Positions 1 through 7,868 of a stretch of DNA of 19,799 nt are shown piece after piece. The position numbers were made by a program, and so were the translations under genes. The notes beneath the pieces were generated by a model, which was not told where the DNA came from, searched no databases, and worked only from the letters and a program-made list of their open reading frames with translations. Numbering within the stretch: position 1 is the stretch's first letter; each line of letters begins with the position of its first letter. The stretch lies in the NCBI GenBank assembly GCA_029263435.1, contig JAJCXL010000331.1, positions 1 to 19,799 of the forward strand. The letters are read 5' to 3'. The stretch comes from Acidobacteriota bacterium. GTDB lineage: Bacteria; Acidobacteriota; Vicinamibacteria; Marinacidobacterales; SMYC01.

Positions 1-205
1 CGCGACTCGCGAGGGCTTCGTAGGCGCTCGTGATCGTGTTGCGGTTCACCCCGATTTGCTTTGCGAGGTCTCGGCTCGCCGGGAGTCGATCGCCTGGCGC
101 TAGGGCGCCGTCATCGATCCAATGCTCGATCTGCTGAGACAACTGAAGATAGAGCGGGGTCTCGGACCTGCGATCGACCTCGAACCCACCCCAGGATTGG
201 ACCAT
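1..205 (-). CDS. GntR-family transcriptional regulator, N-terminal part (cut by window edge)
   Basis: The reverse-strand frame from ATG at 205 to the window edge gives 68 residues of a winged helix-turn-helix domain. PLYLQLSQQIEHWI is the usual first helix, APGDRLPASRDLAKQIGVNR the turn and second helix, and NTITSAYEAL the recognition helix. This layout is typical of GntR proteins, and the short N-terminus with PLYLQL followed by LPASRDLA resembles the MocR/PdxR and YtrA branches. The effector or aminotransferase-like domain that would decide the subfamily lies outside the window, so the regulated pathway cannot be named. The frame stays open upstream to another ATG at 259, adding 18 residues, so the start is not certain; ATG 205 gives a normal-length N-terminus and puts a palindrome just upstream. 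The gene lies downstream of the HD-GYP gene on the same strand. Confidence 0.8.
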   Translation of the reverse strand, partial: MVQSWGGFEVDRRSETPLYLQLSQQIEHWIDDGALAPGDRLPASRDLAKQIGVNRNTITSAYEALASR

Positions 206-208
206 GCC

Positions 209-222
209 ATTGGTGTACCAAT
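209..222. promoter_or_regulatory. Palindromic operator candidate before the GntR-family gene
   Basis: ATTGGTGTACCAAT has 6-bp arms (ATTGGT/ACCAAT) around a 2-bp centre and sits 3 bp upstream of the ATG at 205. GntR-family operators are often short palindromes of this kind. Further ATTGG or CCAAT half-sites lie at 196-200, 269-273 and 281-285. Autoregulation is inference. If the true start is ATG 259 the palindrome falls inside the coding region. Confidence 0.35.
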
Positions 223-361
223 TCCTCGTTTCGTCGTCAAATGTCTCGGGACAAAGCATGCAAGGGGGCCAATGATGAGAATTGGACGGGGTCCGGGAGG
301 CACCTCGCCCGTTCCCAACGTTTGGGGCCGCGAAATGGATTCGGTGTCGCTTCTGATCGGC

Positions 362-2260
362 TCAGCTGACGAGGCCCTGTTCGTATACTTTCGCGTCGAT
401 GAACAGGTTCAGCAGGTCGATATCGACTTTCCCCTCGAACTCTTTGAGCAGTATGTCGAGCGCTCGATCCGTGGGGACGGCGTGTTTGTAGGGTCTATCG
501 CTGGCGGTGAGAGCGTCGTAGATGTCTGAAATCGTCATCATTCGAGTCTGCGGCGGGATCTCGGCCGCCAATCGATTGTGCGGATAGCCGGAGCCGTCGA
601 GCTTCTCGTGGTGGCTCCTGGCAAGCTCCGGAATCGACTGCAGATCACGGGTCCACGGGATCGTGTTCAGAAAGTCGAACGTATGCTCGACATGCGACTC
701 GATTTCTTTGCGCTCGTCGAGGGTGAGGGTGCCCCGTGCCACGGACAGGCATTCGAGCTCCTTTTGTGTCAAATACGGAGCATTGTCACCGTCCACGTCT
801 TCATAGCTGAGCGCCGCCAAGGCGTCGAGCCCAAGCGCGATCGCGGAGTGCGTGACGGTGGGCTTGTTTGCCGTTTCGACCGTCTCTCGGGCTTCGTCGA
901 TGACGATGAGTCTTCGGCTGAGCTCTTCTTTCATCTGCTGGATCTCGTCGTGGGACGCTTCGTTCTTCAGGAGTCGGTCCAGCATCTCCCGTAAGTACTC
1001 CGCCTCGATGGTTCGGCGGATAGTCTTGAAACGCTGGCGCACGAGCTGAAGCTCACCGTGATAGAGCTTCTTCTCCTTGATGAGCACTTTTTCCTGCACG
1101 CCGACTTTGCCGAAATCGTGAAGCAACGCAGCGTAGTGGAGCTCGCGAATCTCGTCGGGCTCGAGATGGAATTTCGCGTAGATTCCCGTGTCGACCCGAT
1201 TGGTGACGATCGCGAGCCCCTTGGTCATCTTCGCGACCCGCTTCGAATGACCCTGGGTGGTCGGGTCTCGGCTCTCGATCGCTTGAACCGAAGCGTTGAC
1301 GAACTGTCGGAACAGCTTCTCGCGCTCGACGTAGAGGCTGTTATTGTCGACGGAGACCGCAGCCTGGCTCGCGAGCGAGCGCACCAGCCGGACATCGTCC
1401 TTATCGAAATCGAGCACTTCGCTCTGGAAGCTCTCGGCAGTCTCGAGCCGCTGGTCGCGATTGCGTTTCTTGTTGATCAACTGCAGCACGCCGATGTTCT
1501 TGCCCTCGGTATTGACCATCGGAACGACGAGCATCGAGCGGGTGCGATAGCCGGTCGCTTCGTCGAAGCTGCGATTGATGACGAACGGTTTGTCGGTCGG
1601 TGGAGCGTAGGCGTCCGCCAGGTTGACGATCTCTCCCGTCTGAGCGACATAGCCCGCGATGCTGTCCGGGCTGATGGGGAGAAAATCCTCGGTAAAGGTC
1701 GTCTTGCGTGAATCGTTTTGTGCGAGTCTGAACTTGAGCCATTGTGCGTAGACGCGGACTTCGCGGCCATCGGGGTGCACGATGAGCTCGTCGATGTCGG
1801 CGATGAGAAACAAACTACCCGCGTCGGCATTCGTGATCTCGCGTGCTTTGCCGAGAATGAGCTCGAGCAGCCTCTCGTGGTCGCGTTCTGCGGATAGCGC
1901 GATGCCGATGGCGTGAAGCTCCGCGAGACGCAGCTGGCTGTCGACATAGCGGGTGGCTGCCCTGAGCATCCGCGAGAGCTCGGCTTCGGTGGCCTGTCGT
2001 GGCGCGATATCGAACAACAAGTCGTCGGCATTGTCGAGTGCATCGTCCGCGGCGACGACGGCGCCGTCAGCTTCGACGAATGTCTCGATCGCGTCGCGAT
2101 GCGCGTCGAGCTGTGGCCGGTCCACGAAGAGCACCCCGGACGCCTTTGGTGCCGGCTCGTCCGCGTCGATGAAAACGACGTCGAAACGCTCGAACAGCTG
2201 AGGGTAGGTGTCTGAGCTCAGCCAGCGCGGCTCTCTCATCCACACGAAAACTGAACACAT
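362..2260 (-). CDS. GAF domain/HD-GYP domain protein, probable c-di-GMP phosphodiesterase
   Basis: About 632 residues. Residues 10-105 look like a degenerate receiver-like domain. A GAF sensor domain covers about 115-310 (NADAGSLFLI, RSMLVVPMV, IGVLQLINK). The C-terminal HD-GYP domain runs from about 320 and holds HD at 381-382 (LLHDFGKVGV), HHEKLDGSGYP at 550-560 and SDIYDALTA near 578. The metal-binding residues and the GYP triplet look intact, so hydrolysis of cyclic di-GMP is the expected activity, probably tuned by a ligand of the GAF domain. About 120 residues, rich in charged helix and possibly coiled coil (395-510), separate the HD motif from the following conserved helix; compact HD-GYP domains have much less there. 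I chose ATG 2260; TTG 2272 and ATG 2239 are alternatives. A promoter candidate lies upstream at 2306-2334. No transmembrane segment is seen. Confidence 0.88.
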   Translation of the reverse strand: MCSVFVWMREPRWLSSDTYPQLFERFDVVFIDADEPAPKASGVLFVDRPQLDAHRDAIETFVEADGAVVAADDALDNADDLLFDIAPRQATEAELSRMLRAATRYVDSQLRLAELHAIGIALSAERDHERLLELILGKAREITNADAGSLFLIADIDELIVHPDGREVRVYAQWLKFRLAQNDSRKTTFTEDFLPISPDSIAGYVAQTGEIVNLADAYAPPTDKPFVINRSFDEATGYRTRSMLVVPMVNTEGKNIGVLQLINKKRNRDQRLETAESFQSEVLDFDKDDVRLVRSLASQAAVSVDNNSLYVEREKLFRQFVNASVQAIESRDPTTQGHSKRVAKMTKGLAIVTNRVDTGIYAKFHLEPDEIRELHYAALLHDFGKVGVQEKVLIKEKKLYHGELQLVRQRFKTIRRTIEAEYLREMLDRLLKNEASHDEIQQMKEELSRRLIVIDEARETVETANKPTVTHSAIALGLDALAALSYEDVDGDNAPYLTQKELECLSVARGTLTLDERKEIESHVEHTFDFLNTIPWTRDLQSIPELARSHHEKLDGSGYPHNRLAAEIPPQTRMMTISDIYDALTASDRPYKHAVPTDRALDILLKEFEGKVDIDLLNLFIDAKVYEQGLVS

Positions 2261-2305
2261 GACGTGAACCAAAACCCTTTCGGCACGGTGCGGGGGGGCA
2301 AGATC

Positions 2306-2334
2306 ATGCTATCGGCTTCGGTGAACAGGGTCAA
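2306..2334 (-). promoter_or_regulatory. Sigma-70-type promoter candidate for the HD-GYP gene
   Basis: On the minus strand TTGACC (2334-2329) and TAGCAT (2311-2306) are separated by 17 bp, matching 5/6 and 4/6 of the consensus hexamers. The -35 box overlaps the stop codon of the transporter gene. The expected transcript start near 2299 leaves a leader of about 40 nt before ATG 2260. Confidence 0.5.
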
Positions 2335-3215
2335 GTCGAAGCCGCCGGTCTCCACCGCACCAAGTAAATGCCCGCCAAGATCGTTGCCGCTCCTCCGAGC
2401 TGCTCCGCGCTGACGGGCTCGCCCAGCCAGAGGTGAGCGACGAGCACAGCCGCGACCGGGGTGAGATTCGCGTAGATCGATGTTTGGGTCGGGCCGATCC
2501 GCGACACCGCGAAATACCAGCAGCAGTAGGCAATGACCAGTGCGAACACGAGAGAGAACGCGGCCGCCCACAGAGCCTGGGCGGGTATCGCCGCGAGAGA
2601 CAATCCCACCAGTTGCGGAGCCGCTATCGGCAAGAAGAAGGCCGTCCCGATGGCCATCGAGTAGGCGTTGATCTTGAAAAGGCCATAGCGTCGAATGAAG
2701 CTGCCTCCCGCGACCGTATAAATCGACCAACACAGCGTGGCGCCCAGCGCGAGCCAATCGCCCGTCGGGTCGCCACCGAGCCTGGAGGACTCCCGAAGGA
2801 CCAGATGAACGCCTAAGACCGAGATGAAAATCCCGAGCCAGACCCGGGCCGAGGCGCGCTCAAAGCCGGGTGACAGGGTGCTCAGGACGGCGACGAAGAC
2901 CGGAGTGAGCCCGAGGAGAATGGCTGCGTTGGACGCGGTCGTTCGATGCATGCTGTGGATGAAGAACAGCTGATAAGCGGTATGGCCCACCAGTGCCATG
3001 AGCACGAGGCGAAGGCGGTCGCGGCCCTCGATAGGCGGGGAAGGGATGAGCTTCGAGACCGCGAGGAGGATCGCAGAGGCCCCGACGAGGCGCAACGTGT
3101 TGAACGCGAGCGGCGGCATCTGCTCGATCGCCACCTTGACGACGCTGAAGTTCACCGCCCAGATGAGGACCGTCCCGATGAGGGCGGTATCCACCGCCGC
3201 GGTGCGAGGGTTCAT
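2331..3215 (-). CDS. EamA/DMT-family transporter
   Basis: 294 residues, the usual size of the drug/metabolite transporter (EamA) family, with about ten hydrophobic segments arranged as two five-helix repeats. Typical signatures are visible: LIWAVNFSVVKVAIEQMPPL in the first helix, ASNAAILLGLTPVFVAVLS near residue 95-112, and SIYANLTPVAAVLVAHLWLGE with LGGAATILAGIYL at the end. Members sit in the inner membrane and export or take up small metabolites; the substrate cannot be read from sequence. The gene lies downstream of korB on the same strand but behind a strong terminator (3232-3263), and no convincing promoter is visible in the short gap, so it may depend on read-through. The ribosome-binding site before ATG 3215 is weak. 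Confidence 0.88.
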   Translation of the reverse strand: MNPRTAAVDTALIGTVLIWAVNFSVVKVAIEQMPPLAFNTLRLVGASAILLAVSKLIPSPPIEGRDRLRLVLMALVGHTAYQLFFIHSMHRTTASNAAILLGLTPVFVAVLSTLSPGFERASARVWLGIFISVLGVHLVLRESSRLGGDPTGDWLALGATLCWSIYTVAGGSFIRRYGLFKINAYSMAIGTAFFLPIAAPQLVGLSLAAIPAQALWAAAFSLVFALVIAYCCWYFAVSRIGPTQTSIYANLTPVAAVLVAHLWLGEPVSAEQLGGAATILAGIYLVRWRPAAST

Positions 3216-3231
3216 GAAAGTCTCGAGGATG

Positions 3232-3263
3232 AAAAAAAAGGGCGCCCGGCATCGCGGACGCCC
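3232..3263 (-). terminator. Rho-independent terminator after korAB
   Basis: Minus strand: arm GGGCGTCC (3263-3256), 8-nt loop, arm GGGCGCCC (3247-3240), giving 8 pairs with one G-U, followed by eight T residues (3239-3232). It lies 26 nt after the korB stop codon. Confidence 0.88.
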
Positions 3264-3288
3264 TCTTGGGATTTCGCTCGGCGGCGGT

Positions 3289-4176
3289 TTACATCATCCG
3301 TTTGAGGATGCGATCGCCTTGCTCGCTCGTCAGTGCCGGCTCTGCCAAAGCGCGCGGGCCGTGCTCGACGACGGGCTCTTGCTCGTTGAGCGCCGGGGTG
3401 TCTTTATCCTGAAAGTACACCCCGGTATAGATCTTGTCGTCCCAGTGCATGGCCTTCTCGCACGCGCCCTTCCAGTCGGACGTGTCGTGCTCGACCTCCT
3501 CGAGCTTTTCGATCCGCTCTCGGAAGAAGTCGTAGGTGTTGTCGTGGTTGAACGTGACGCACGGGCTGAACACATCGACGAGAGAGAACCCTTTGTGCTC
3601 GATAGCCTGCTTGACAATCGACACCAAGTGCTTGCCGTGACCCGAGAAGCCTCTGGCCACGAAGGTCGCGCCGTTCATGATCGCGGTCGTCACCGGATTG
3701 ACCGGCCGTTCGAGGTTGCCGAACGGGGTCGACTTCGTCTTCATGCCGGTCCGGCTCGCCGGGCTTTGCTGTCCGGTCGTGAGTCCGTAGATCTGGTTAT
3801 TCATGACGAGGTAGGTCAGATCGACATTGCGGCGGGCCGTGTGGGCAAAATGGTTCCCACCGATGCCGTAGCCGTCTCCATCGCCGCCGGTGACGAGCAC
3901 CGTGAGCTCATTGTTCGCGAACTTGACGCCCGTCGCGACCGCGAGCGACCGCCCGTGAAGGGTGTGCATCCCGTAGGTGCTGAGATAACCGGGGAAGTTC
4001 GAAGAGCAGCCGATCCCGCTAATGCACATCACTTCGTGCGGTTGACGACCGAGCTCTGCCAATGCTTTCTGTACTGAGTTCAAGAGGCCGAAGTCGCCGC
4101 ATCCTGGACACCAATCCGGATCGACCTTGCCTTTGAAGTCCTTCGCTTTCAGCTGAGGTGCCGTTGTCGTAGCCAT
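3289..4176 (-). CDS. korB: 2-oxoacid:ferredoxin oxidoreductase, beta subunit
   Basis: 295 residues, the usual length of the thiamine-diphosphate-binding beta subunit that pairs with a fused gamma-alpha subunit. The TPP/Mg motif is at about 97-126: GGDGDGYGIGGNH followed by NNQIYGLTTGQ. Cysteines at 23 and 26 (WCPGCGD), 57 (GIGCSS) and 206 (FSPCVTFN) match the four ligands of the single [4Fe-4S] cluster in this family. The complex oxidatively decarboxylates a 2-oxoacid to acyl-CoA and reduces ferredoxin in the cytoplasm; 2-oxoglutarate is the commonest substrate of this two-subunit type, but pyruvate or a broad range cannot be excluded. It starts 9 nt after the korA stop with a good AGGAGA site that overlaps that stop, so the pair is co-transcribed and probably translationally coupled. 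Confidence 0.92.
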   Translation of the reverse strand: MATTTAPQLKAKDFKGKVDPDWCPGCGDFGLLNSVQKALAELGRQPHEVMCISGIGCSSNFPGYLSTYGMHTLHGRSLAVATGVKFANNELTVLVTGGDGDGYGIGGNHFAHTARRNVDLTYLVMNNQIYGLTTGQQSPASRTGMKTKSTPFGNLERPVNPVTTAIMNGATFVARGFSGHGKHLVSIVKQAIEHKGFSLVDVFSPCVTFNHDNTYDFFRERIEKLEEVEHDTSDWKGACEKAMHWDDKIYTGVYFQDKDTPALNEQEPVVEHGPRALAEPALTSEQGDRILKRMM

Positions 4177-4185
4177 GCGCGTCTC

Positions 4186-5976
4186 CTAAACCATGATCTC
4201 TTGAAAGGGGACAAACACGCCGTCCCGAGTAACTTTCTTGTCTCCCAACTGATCCATCACACCGTCGGCGACGTGATGGGGTTGGAAGGGCTCACCGTCA
4301 TACTTTCGAATGTGCCCATCGACGGAAATTCCCGTCTCGCTTCTCAGGTAGCGATAAAACTGACCCGAGTAGTTGTTCTCGACGATCAACACTTTCTTCG
4401 CCTTGCTCAAGATCTCCGTGATGGCGTCGGCGTGGAACGGAACCAGCCATTTGACGGCGAGCTGGTTGGCCTTGATGCCACTCTCAGCCAAGAGCTCGCG
4501 AGCGTCGCGGATGACCCCTTCGGTCGATCCCCAGCCCACGAGCGTGACCTCCGCGTCGGCCGGCCCTTCGATCGCGGGCGCCGCGACCTTGTCGTGGAAG
4601 GTTTTGAGCTTCCGCGCTCTTTTCTCCACCATGTTGCGCCGCTTGTGCGGGTTGGTGTACTCGTCACTGATGAGCACGCTGTCCTCGTCATGCTCGTCGG
4701 TGGGCGCGACATGCGCATATCCGGGAAGTCCGGGTATCGCGCGAGGCGAGATGCCGCTTTCGGTGATGAGATAGCGCTTGTAGTCCGTGCCGTCGCCTGG
4801 CTCCGTGATGAGCTCGCCGCGGTCGATCTCGGGCTGCATGTTGATCGCGTCCGGCTCGACACTGAACGTGCCTTCCGAGATCAACAGGTCGGTGAGCACG
4901 AGAGACGGGCACTGATAGTGGTCCGTGAGGTTGAAGACCTCGACGACGGTATTGAATGCGTCGAGGGCGTCCTTCGGGGCGACGATGATACGTTCGAAGT
5001 CACCTTGACTCGCGCCGAGAGCTTGCCAAAGGTCGCCTTGTTCGGTCTTGGTCGGAACCCCTGTCGATGGGCCGGCGCGCTGCACGTTGATGAACACGAC
5101 CGGAATCTCCATCATCGCGGCGGACCCGAACGCTTCCGTCATGAGCGCGAATCCGCCGCCGGACGTGGCGCACATCGAGCGGGCCCCGGTTTGAGCGGCC
5201 CCGATGGCGACGTTCGCGACGCCGATCTCGTCTTCGATCTGGCGGACCATGATGTCGAGCTCGCGCGCGTTTTTTGCCATCCAGTGAAGGACCCCGGTGG
5301 ACGGGCTCATCGGATAAGCAGTGTAGAACTTGACGCCGGCCGCGGCGCCGCCCATGGCGAGCGCATCGTTGCCGGTCCACACCGCGAGAGGCTTGTCGCC
5401 TTCCGGTAGGGGCTCGCCGAAATCTTTGAATTGCTCTTTCGCGTAGTCGTAGCCGGCTTTGGCCATCTTGACGTTCTCGTCGACGACGTCTTGGCCCTTG
5501 CGTTTGAACTGATCGCCCAACGCACTTTCGAGGACCCCGAACTCCACGCCGAGCAGATTCAACATGACCCCGAGTGCGACCGTGTTCTGGACGAGCTTGT
5601 TACGGTTGTCTTCGGTGAGGTCTTTAATGGGCAGGCCGCAAAGCTGAACGCCCTCTTGCACTTCGGCCGGCGTGATGGAGTCGCTGTTGAAAATAACCGC
5701 TCCGCCCGGCGTCACGTGGCGCGCGTGACGGTCCATCGTGTCCTGGTTGAGACAAAGGATGAGGTTGAGATCGTCGCCATGACTGTCGACCCGCTCGGGC
5801 TTGACCCGGATGGTCAGAAAAATGTGCCCGCCTCGAATAATCGACTGATAGGCGTTATAGGCGTGTAAGTGAAGTCCTCGGCGCACGAAAATGCGCGCGA
5901 GGATGTTGCCGGGCGTTGCAATACCCTGCCCGGCCGCCCCGCCGATGGCGAAGGCGAAATCGTACCCATTCGACAT
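4186..5976 (-). CDS. korA: 2-oxoacid:ferredoxin oxidoreductase, fused gamma-alpha subunit
   Basis: 596 residues from ATG 5976, which has GGAGG (5982-5986) 5 nt upstream; a TTG at 5988 is in frame but lies at the ribosome-binding site. Residues 5-185 form the gamma domain (AIGGAAGQGIATPGNILARI, with RGGH at 48-51). From about 195 the alpha domain follows, with YPMSPST at 221-227, corresponding to the family's YPITPS loop, and GPSTGVPTKTEQGDL at 302-316. The fused gamma-alpha arrangement with a separate beta subunit is well known in Kor/Oor-type enzymes. In the YPITP motif the Thr is a Ser here, a conservative change. Together with korB it makes an apparently complete enzyme; no ferredoxin gene is present in the window. 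Confidence 0.93.
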   Translation of the reverse strand: MSNGYDFAFAIGGAAGQGIATPGNILARIFVRRGLHLHAYNAYQSIIRGGHIFLTIRVKPERVDSHGDDLNLILCLNQDTMDRHARHVTPGGAVIFNSDSITPAEVQEGVQLCGLPIKDLTEDNRNKLVQNTVALGVMLNLLGVEFGVLESALGDQFKRKGQDVVDENVKMAKAGYDYAKEQFKDFGEPLPEGDKPLAVWTGNDALAMGGAAAGVKFYTAYPMSPSTGVLHWMAKNARELDIMVRQIEDEIGVANVAIGAAQTGARSMCATSGGGFALMTEAFGSAAMMEIPVVFINVQRAGPSTGVPTKTEQGDLWQALGASQGDFERIIVAPKDALDAFNTVVEVFNLTDHYQCPSLVLTDLLISEGTFSVEPDAINMQPEIDRGELITEPGDGTDYKRYLITESGISPRAIPGLPGYAHVAPTDEHDEDSVLISDEYTNPHKRRNMVEKRARKLKTFHDKVAAPAIEGPADAEVTLVGWGSTEGVIRDARELLAESGIKANQLAVKWLVPFHADAITEILSKAKKVLIVENNYSGQFYRYLRSETGISVDGHIRKYDGEPFQPHHVADGVMDQLGDKKVTRDGVFVPFQEIMV

Positions 5977-6051
5977 TGATGCCTCCAAAAAGTGGGCGAG
6001 TCCGTGAGCGAGGAAGTGTTGCTCGGAATCGGGACCCGCGTGACGAACGGG

Positions 6052-6079
6052 ATTCTATCACTCGGACGCGGCGGGTGAA
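6052..6079 (-). promoter_or_regulatory. Weak promoter candidate for korAB
   Basis: Minus strand TTCACC (6079-6074), 16-bp spacer, TAGAAT (6057-6052). The -10 box matches 5/6 and the -35 box 4/6. It lies about 75 bp before the korA start, in the only gap between korA and the upstream regulator gene. Confidence 0.35.
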
Positions 6080-6113
6080 AGGGGGGGCGTTCGAAGATGG
6101 CGCGCCGGGGCGC

Positions 6114-7493
6114 TTATCCGGCTTGCTGCTTGCGGAAGGCCTCCGGCTGAATTCCGTACTTTTTCATGACGTCGTAGAAGTCCTTCCGGTCCTTCTTCGC
6201 GAGTCGCGCTGCTTGGGAGATGTTTCCCTGGCAGATACGCAGCACTTGTGAGATGTATTCTTTCTCGAACTCGCGTTTCGCTTCTCGGAACGATTGGAAC
6301 TTGTTCGACGAGACCGGAACGTGAAAAAAGAGATCCTCGGCCGTGATCACGTTGTTGCGCGTCAGCACCATCGCTTGCTTGACTTTGTTCTTGAGCTCTC
6401 GGATGTTGCCGGGCCACTGATAGGTCATCATTTTCTGAATGGCAGCGGGGGAAAAGCCTTCGACGTTTTTTCCCAGCTCCTTGTTGAAATCGCTCAAGAA
6501 GTGGTTGATGAGAAGGGGAATATCCTCTTTGCGCTCGCGTAGCGGCGGGAGCTGGATCGGGATCACGTTCAACCGATAGTAGAGATCTTCACGGAAAGAC
6601 TTTTCCGCGATCGCCTGGATCAAGTCTTTGTTGGTCGCCGCGATGACACGGACATCGACCTTGATGGACTTGGTCGAGCCGATGCGCTTGAACTCTCCGT
6701 CTTGGAGCACGCGCAAGAACTTGACCTGGAGCGGTAGCGGGAGCTCTCCGATCTCATCGAGAAACAGCGTGCCGTCATGCGCCTCCTCGAATAGGCCCTT
6801 TTGGTCCGTCCGCGCGTCCGTATAGGCCCCTTTCACGTGGCCGAAGAGCTCGTTCTCGATCAAGTTCTCGGGAATGGCGCCGCAGTTCTCCACTACGAAC
6901 GGCTGATCGGCCCGCCGCCCCGTATAGTGAATCGCTCTCGCGACCAGCTCCTTGCCGGTGCCGGACTCGCCGTAGATGATGACCGGAACGTCGTTTTGAG
7001 CGACGATCGCAATCTGCGTCAAAAGGTCTTCGATTTTAGGACTCGAGCCGACGATGAAGTCCGACTTTCGCCGGTTCATGATCTTGGTGCGGACCTCCTT
7101 GACTTCGCCCGTCGTGCGGTTGCGATCGATCGCTTTACGAGCCCGTTCTACGAGCTCCTCGACGTCGAACGGTTTCGTCAAGTAGTGGAACACGCCGTCC
7201 TGCATCAGAGTGACGGCTTCGTTGACCTCGCCATAGGCCGTCATGATGATGATCGGGATGTCGGGGTTGAACTCGTGGATGGAGCGAGCCAGCTCGTCAC
7301 CTCTCAGCTTGGGCATCTTCATGTCGGTAACGACCAAGTTGAAGACGTGCTTTTGGATGAGCTCGAGACCTTCCTCGCCGTCGCCCGCGACCTCGACGGT
7401 GTAGCCCTCTCGCTCGAGCCGGGCTTTCAGCATGCGCTGCATGCTGACGTCATCGTCGACAACAAGAACCTGAGGCCCGGAGGGCTCCTTCAT
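6114..7493 (-). CDS. Sigma-54-dependent response regulator (NtrC/AtoC-type enhancer-binding protein)
   Basis: 459 residues from ATG 7493, which has GGAG 8 nt upstream. Residues 1-122 are a receiver domain with acidic pocket VVDDD, phospho-acceptor Asp57 (VVTDMKMP) and Lys107 (LTKPFD). Residues 145-390 are the AAA+ sigma-54 interaction domain: Walker A GESGTGKE at 175-182, the sigma-54-contact loop GAYTDA at 222-227 (consensus GAFTGA; the critical Thr is kept), Walker B GTLFLDEI at 241-248, and FREDLYYRLNV at 300-310 with the arginine finger. A Fis-type helix-turn-helix ends the protein (GNISQAARLAKKDRKDFYDVM, 423-443). It activates RNA polymerase-sigma-54 by ATP hydrolysis from upstream sites. 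No histidine kinase is adjacent, so it is an orphan here. An in-frame ATG at 7541 also has a good ribosome site, but a promoter -10 box overlaps it, favouring the shorter form. Three sigma-54 promoter candidates follow within 2.5 kb. Confidence 0.95.
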   Translation of the reverse strand: MKEPSGPQVLVVDDDVSMQRMLKARLEREGYTVEVAGDGEEGLELIQKHVFNLVVTDMKMPKLRGDELARSIHEFNPDIPIIIMTAYGEVNEAVTLMQDGVFHYLTKPFDVEELVERARKAIDRNRTTGEVKEVRTKIMNRRKSDFIVGSSPKIEDLLTQIAIVAQNDVPVIIYGESGTGKELVARAIHYTGRRADQPFVVENCGAIPENLIENELFGHVKGAYTDARTDQKGLFEEAHDGTLFLDEIGELPLPLQVKFLRVLQDGEFKRIGSTKSIKVDVRVIAATNKDLIQAIAEKSFREDLYYRLNVIPIQLPPLRERKEDIPLLINHFLSDFNKELGKNVEGFSPAAIQKMMTYQWPGNIRELKNKVKQAMVLTRNNVITAEDLFFHVPVSSNKFQSFREAKREFEKEYISQVLRICQGNISQAARLAKKDRKDFYDVMKKYGIQPEAFRKQQAG

Positions 7494-7532
7494 TGCGATA
7501 GCTCCATCAGTTGTTGGTTGGGTGTAGGGAAA

Positions 7533-7561
7533 ATTATACATGATGAATCTCTCCAAGTGAA
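7533..7561 (-). promoter_or_regulatory. Sigma-70-type promoter for the response regulator gene
   Basis: Minus strand TTCACT (7561-7556), 17-bp spacer, perfect TATAAT (7538-7533). A transcript would start near 7526 and use the ATG at 7493 with its GGAG site. The -10 box overlaps the alternative start codon at 7541-7539. Confidence 0.6.
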
Positions 7562-7588
7562 GCCGTGTCGCGGGTGAAGTCTTCGAAT

Positions 7589-7609
7589 CCGACAACCGGT
7601 CGTTGTCGG
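7589..7609. repeat. Perfect 8-bp inverted repeat upstream of the response regulator promoter
   Basis: CCGACAAC (7589-7596), 5-nt centre, GTTGTCGG (7602-7609). It sits 28 bp upstream of the -35 box at 7556-7561. It could be an operator, or a hairpin ending transcripts from the sigma-54 promoter at 7869-7885; no T-tract follows on either strand. Confidence 0.5.
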
Positions 7610-7696
7610 GTTGAGGTGCTAATGCGTTGGTGTCATGTGAGTTCGCCTGGGGTCAGGTCGAGTCCCAGAGTTGCCGTCGTTCGTGCGAAGGAGGTA

Positions 7697-7858
7697 CCCC
7701 CGACACACGGCCGACGCTTCTCTCTCTAGCCGCGGCGCGCACGAGTGTCGCTCCGGGGGATGGGAGCGCACGGAAATCGGCACCAGCTGGGAGCGTACGG
7801 ATCGCGTTCGGAAGCTGTCTCGCGCGAGGGGAGCGCGTGCCGTGTGTCGGGGGCATGC
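7697..7858 (-). ncRNA. Candidate sigma-54-dependent structured RNA (about 160 nt, 3' end unknown)
   Basis: From the start predicted by the sigma-54 promoter (about 7858), the transcript opens with GCAUG and then CCCCCGACACACGGC (7853-7839). This is the exact 15-nt complement of 7711-7697, so the 5' region can close a long helix around 127 nt. Inside, CGCGC/GCGCG, CAGCU/AGCUG and CGCUCC/GGAGCG can form arms. Directly after the closing helix is ACCUCCUU (7695-7688, with the A at 7695), identical to the anti-Shine-Dalgarno sequence of 16S rRNA. No known family was recognised. A 67-codon reading frame starts at ATG 7856, but it shows no domain or signal and would lack a ribosome site. The 3' end shows no T-rich terminator, so the transcript could instead continue into the response regulator gene as a long leader. 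Confidence 0.35.
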
Positions 7859-7868
7859 GGATATGCTC

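Noticed and set aside
7574..7612. TTCGAATCC and neighbouring hairpin as a possible tRNA T-arm
   Set aside because: No acceptor, D or anticodon arms can be built around it; the hairpin is a simple inverted repeat.
7653..7856. 67-codon minus-strand frame whose ATG is 2 nt after the predicted sigma-54 start
   Set aside because: No domain, no hydrophobic or signal segment, no ribosome-binding site; composition is what random GC-rich sequence gives. Kept only as an alternative to the RNA hypothesis.
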